This document shows, piece by piece, positions 5,529 to 5,858 of a stretch of DNA of 5,858 nucleotides. Made by a program: the position numbers and the translations under genes. Each line of letters starts with the position of its first letter. Position 1 is the stretch's first letter. The notes beneath the pieces were generated by a model. It saw only the letters and a program-made list of their open reading frames with translations, did not search any database and was not told the origin of the DNA. The stretch spans positions 1 to 5,858 of the forward strand of contig CAMPKG010000214.1 in assembly GCA_946887085.1 (NCBI GenBank), written 5' to 3'. This DNA comes from an uncultured Sphingobacteriales bacterium (GTDB taxonomy: Bacteria; Bacteroidota; Bacteroidia; Chitinophagales; Chitinophagaceae).

Positions 5529-5858
5529 ATGCTTCGCTTTCTCGATACACTGCTCACTATCGTTCATCTGGTGATCATAGGTTTTAACCTGTTCGGCTGG
5601 ATATGGCCAAAGACGAGAAAAGCGCATTTTATTTTTGTACTGATCACCGCAGGCTCCTGGCTGATACTGGGCATCTGGTTCGGGCTGGGCTATTGTCCCA
5701 TAACCGACTGGCAGTGGGACGTAAAGGAGCAGCTAGGCGAAACTAAACTGCCTAATTCCTTCATTAAATACTACGCAGATAAACTAACGGGCAAGGACTT
5801 TTCACCATCGTTCATCGATGCAGTCACCGCGATATCATTCGCGGTAGCTGCATTGTTA
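5529..5858 (+). CDS. DUF2784 family membrane protein (partial, runs off the window)
   Basis: An ATG one base after the FKBP stop opens a frame with no stop before the window end (110 codons visible). Residues about 3-26 and 33-55 are hydrophobic membrane segments, and a third begins near residue 97. The family signature GLGYCPITDWQWDVK (52-66) follows segment two, then a conserved-looking SFIKYYADKLTG (77-88). DUF2784 proteins are small inner-membrane proteins of about 110-130 residues with unknown function, so only the C-terminal end is missing. The 1-bp gap to FKBP implies co-transcription and probably coupled translation. Confidence 0.87.
   Translation, partial: MLRFLDTLLTIVHLVIIGFNLFGWIWPKTRKAHFIFVLITAGSWLILGIWFGLGYCPITDWQWDVKEQLGETKLPNSFIKYYADKLTGKDFSPSFIDAVTAISFAVAALL

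Overview
The window suggests a member of the Bacteroidota, probably the Chitinophagaceae or a close relative. Three things point there: a very long secreted protein with a gliding-motility-type (CHU_C) C-terminal sorting domain, promoter-like TAnnTTTG boxes placed directly upstream of start codons, and a general lack of Shine-Dalgarno sequences. No rRNA or tRNA gene and no CRISPR array was seen.

Layout. Bases 1-83 hold a strong hairpin terminator. Bases 84-2564 (minus strand) encode an 826-residue type IX secretion substrate built of Ig-like and PKD-like modules. Its upstream gap (2565-2852) holds a possible 32-codon small ORF and a candidate promoter. Bases 2853-3552 form a compact unit: a Vsr/DUF559-type endonuclease gene flanked on each side by a pair of inverted REP-like repeats. 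All four repeats share ACCTCACCCAG ends and CCCTCTCC cores, but each carries a different 8-bp hairpin stem that remains paired. Bases 3553-3688 hold two terminator-like hairpins. Bases 3689-4966 (minus strand) encode an exported PLP-dependent enzyme of aminotransferase class V. A 126-bp divergent intergenic region follows. Bases 5093-5527 (plus strand) encode an FKBP-type peptidyl-prolyl isomerase, and one base later a DUF2784 membrane protein begins and runs off the window at 5858.

How the genes relate. The secreted CHU_C protein and the exported PLP enzyme look like independent single genes. The FKBP and DUF2784 genes look co-transcribed. The DUF559 unit has no evident link to its neighbours. 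It sits between the head of one minus-strand gene and the terminator of another, as expected for an accessory insertion that damaged nothing. It is the most interesting part of the window and may be a repeat-plus-nuclease element comparable in logic, but not in enzyme family, to REP/RAYT systems.
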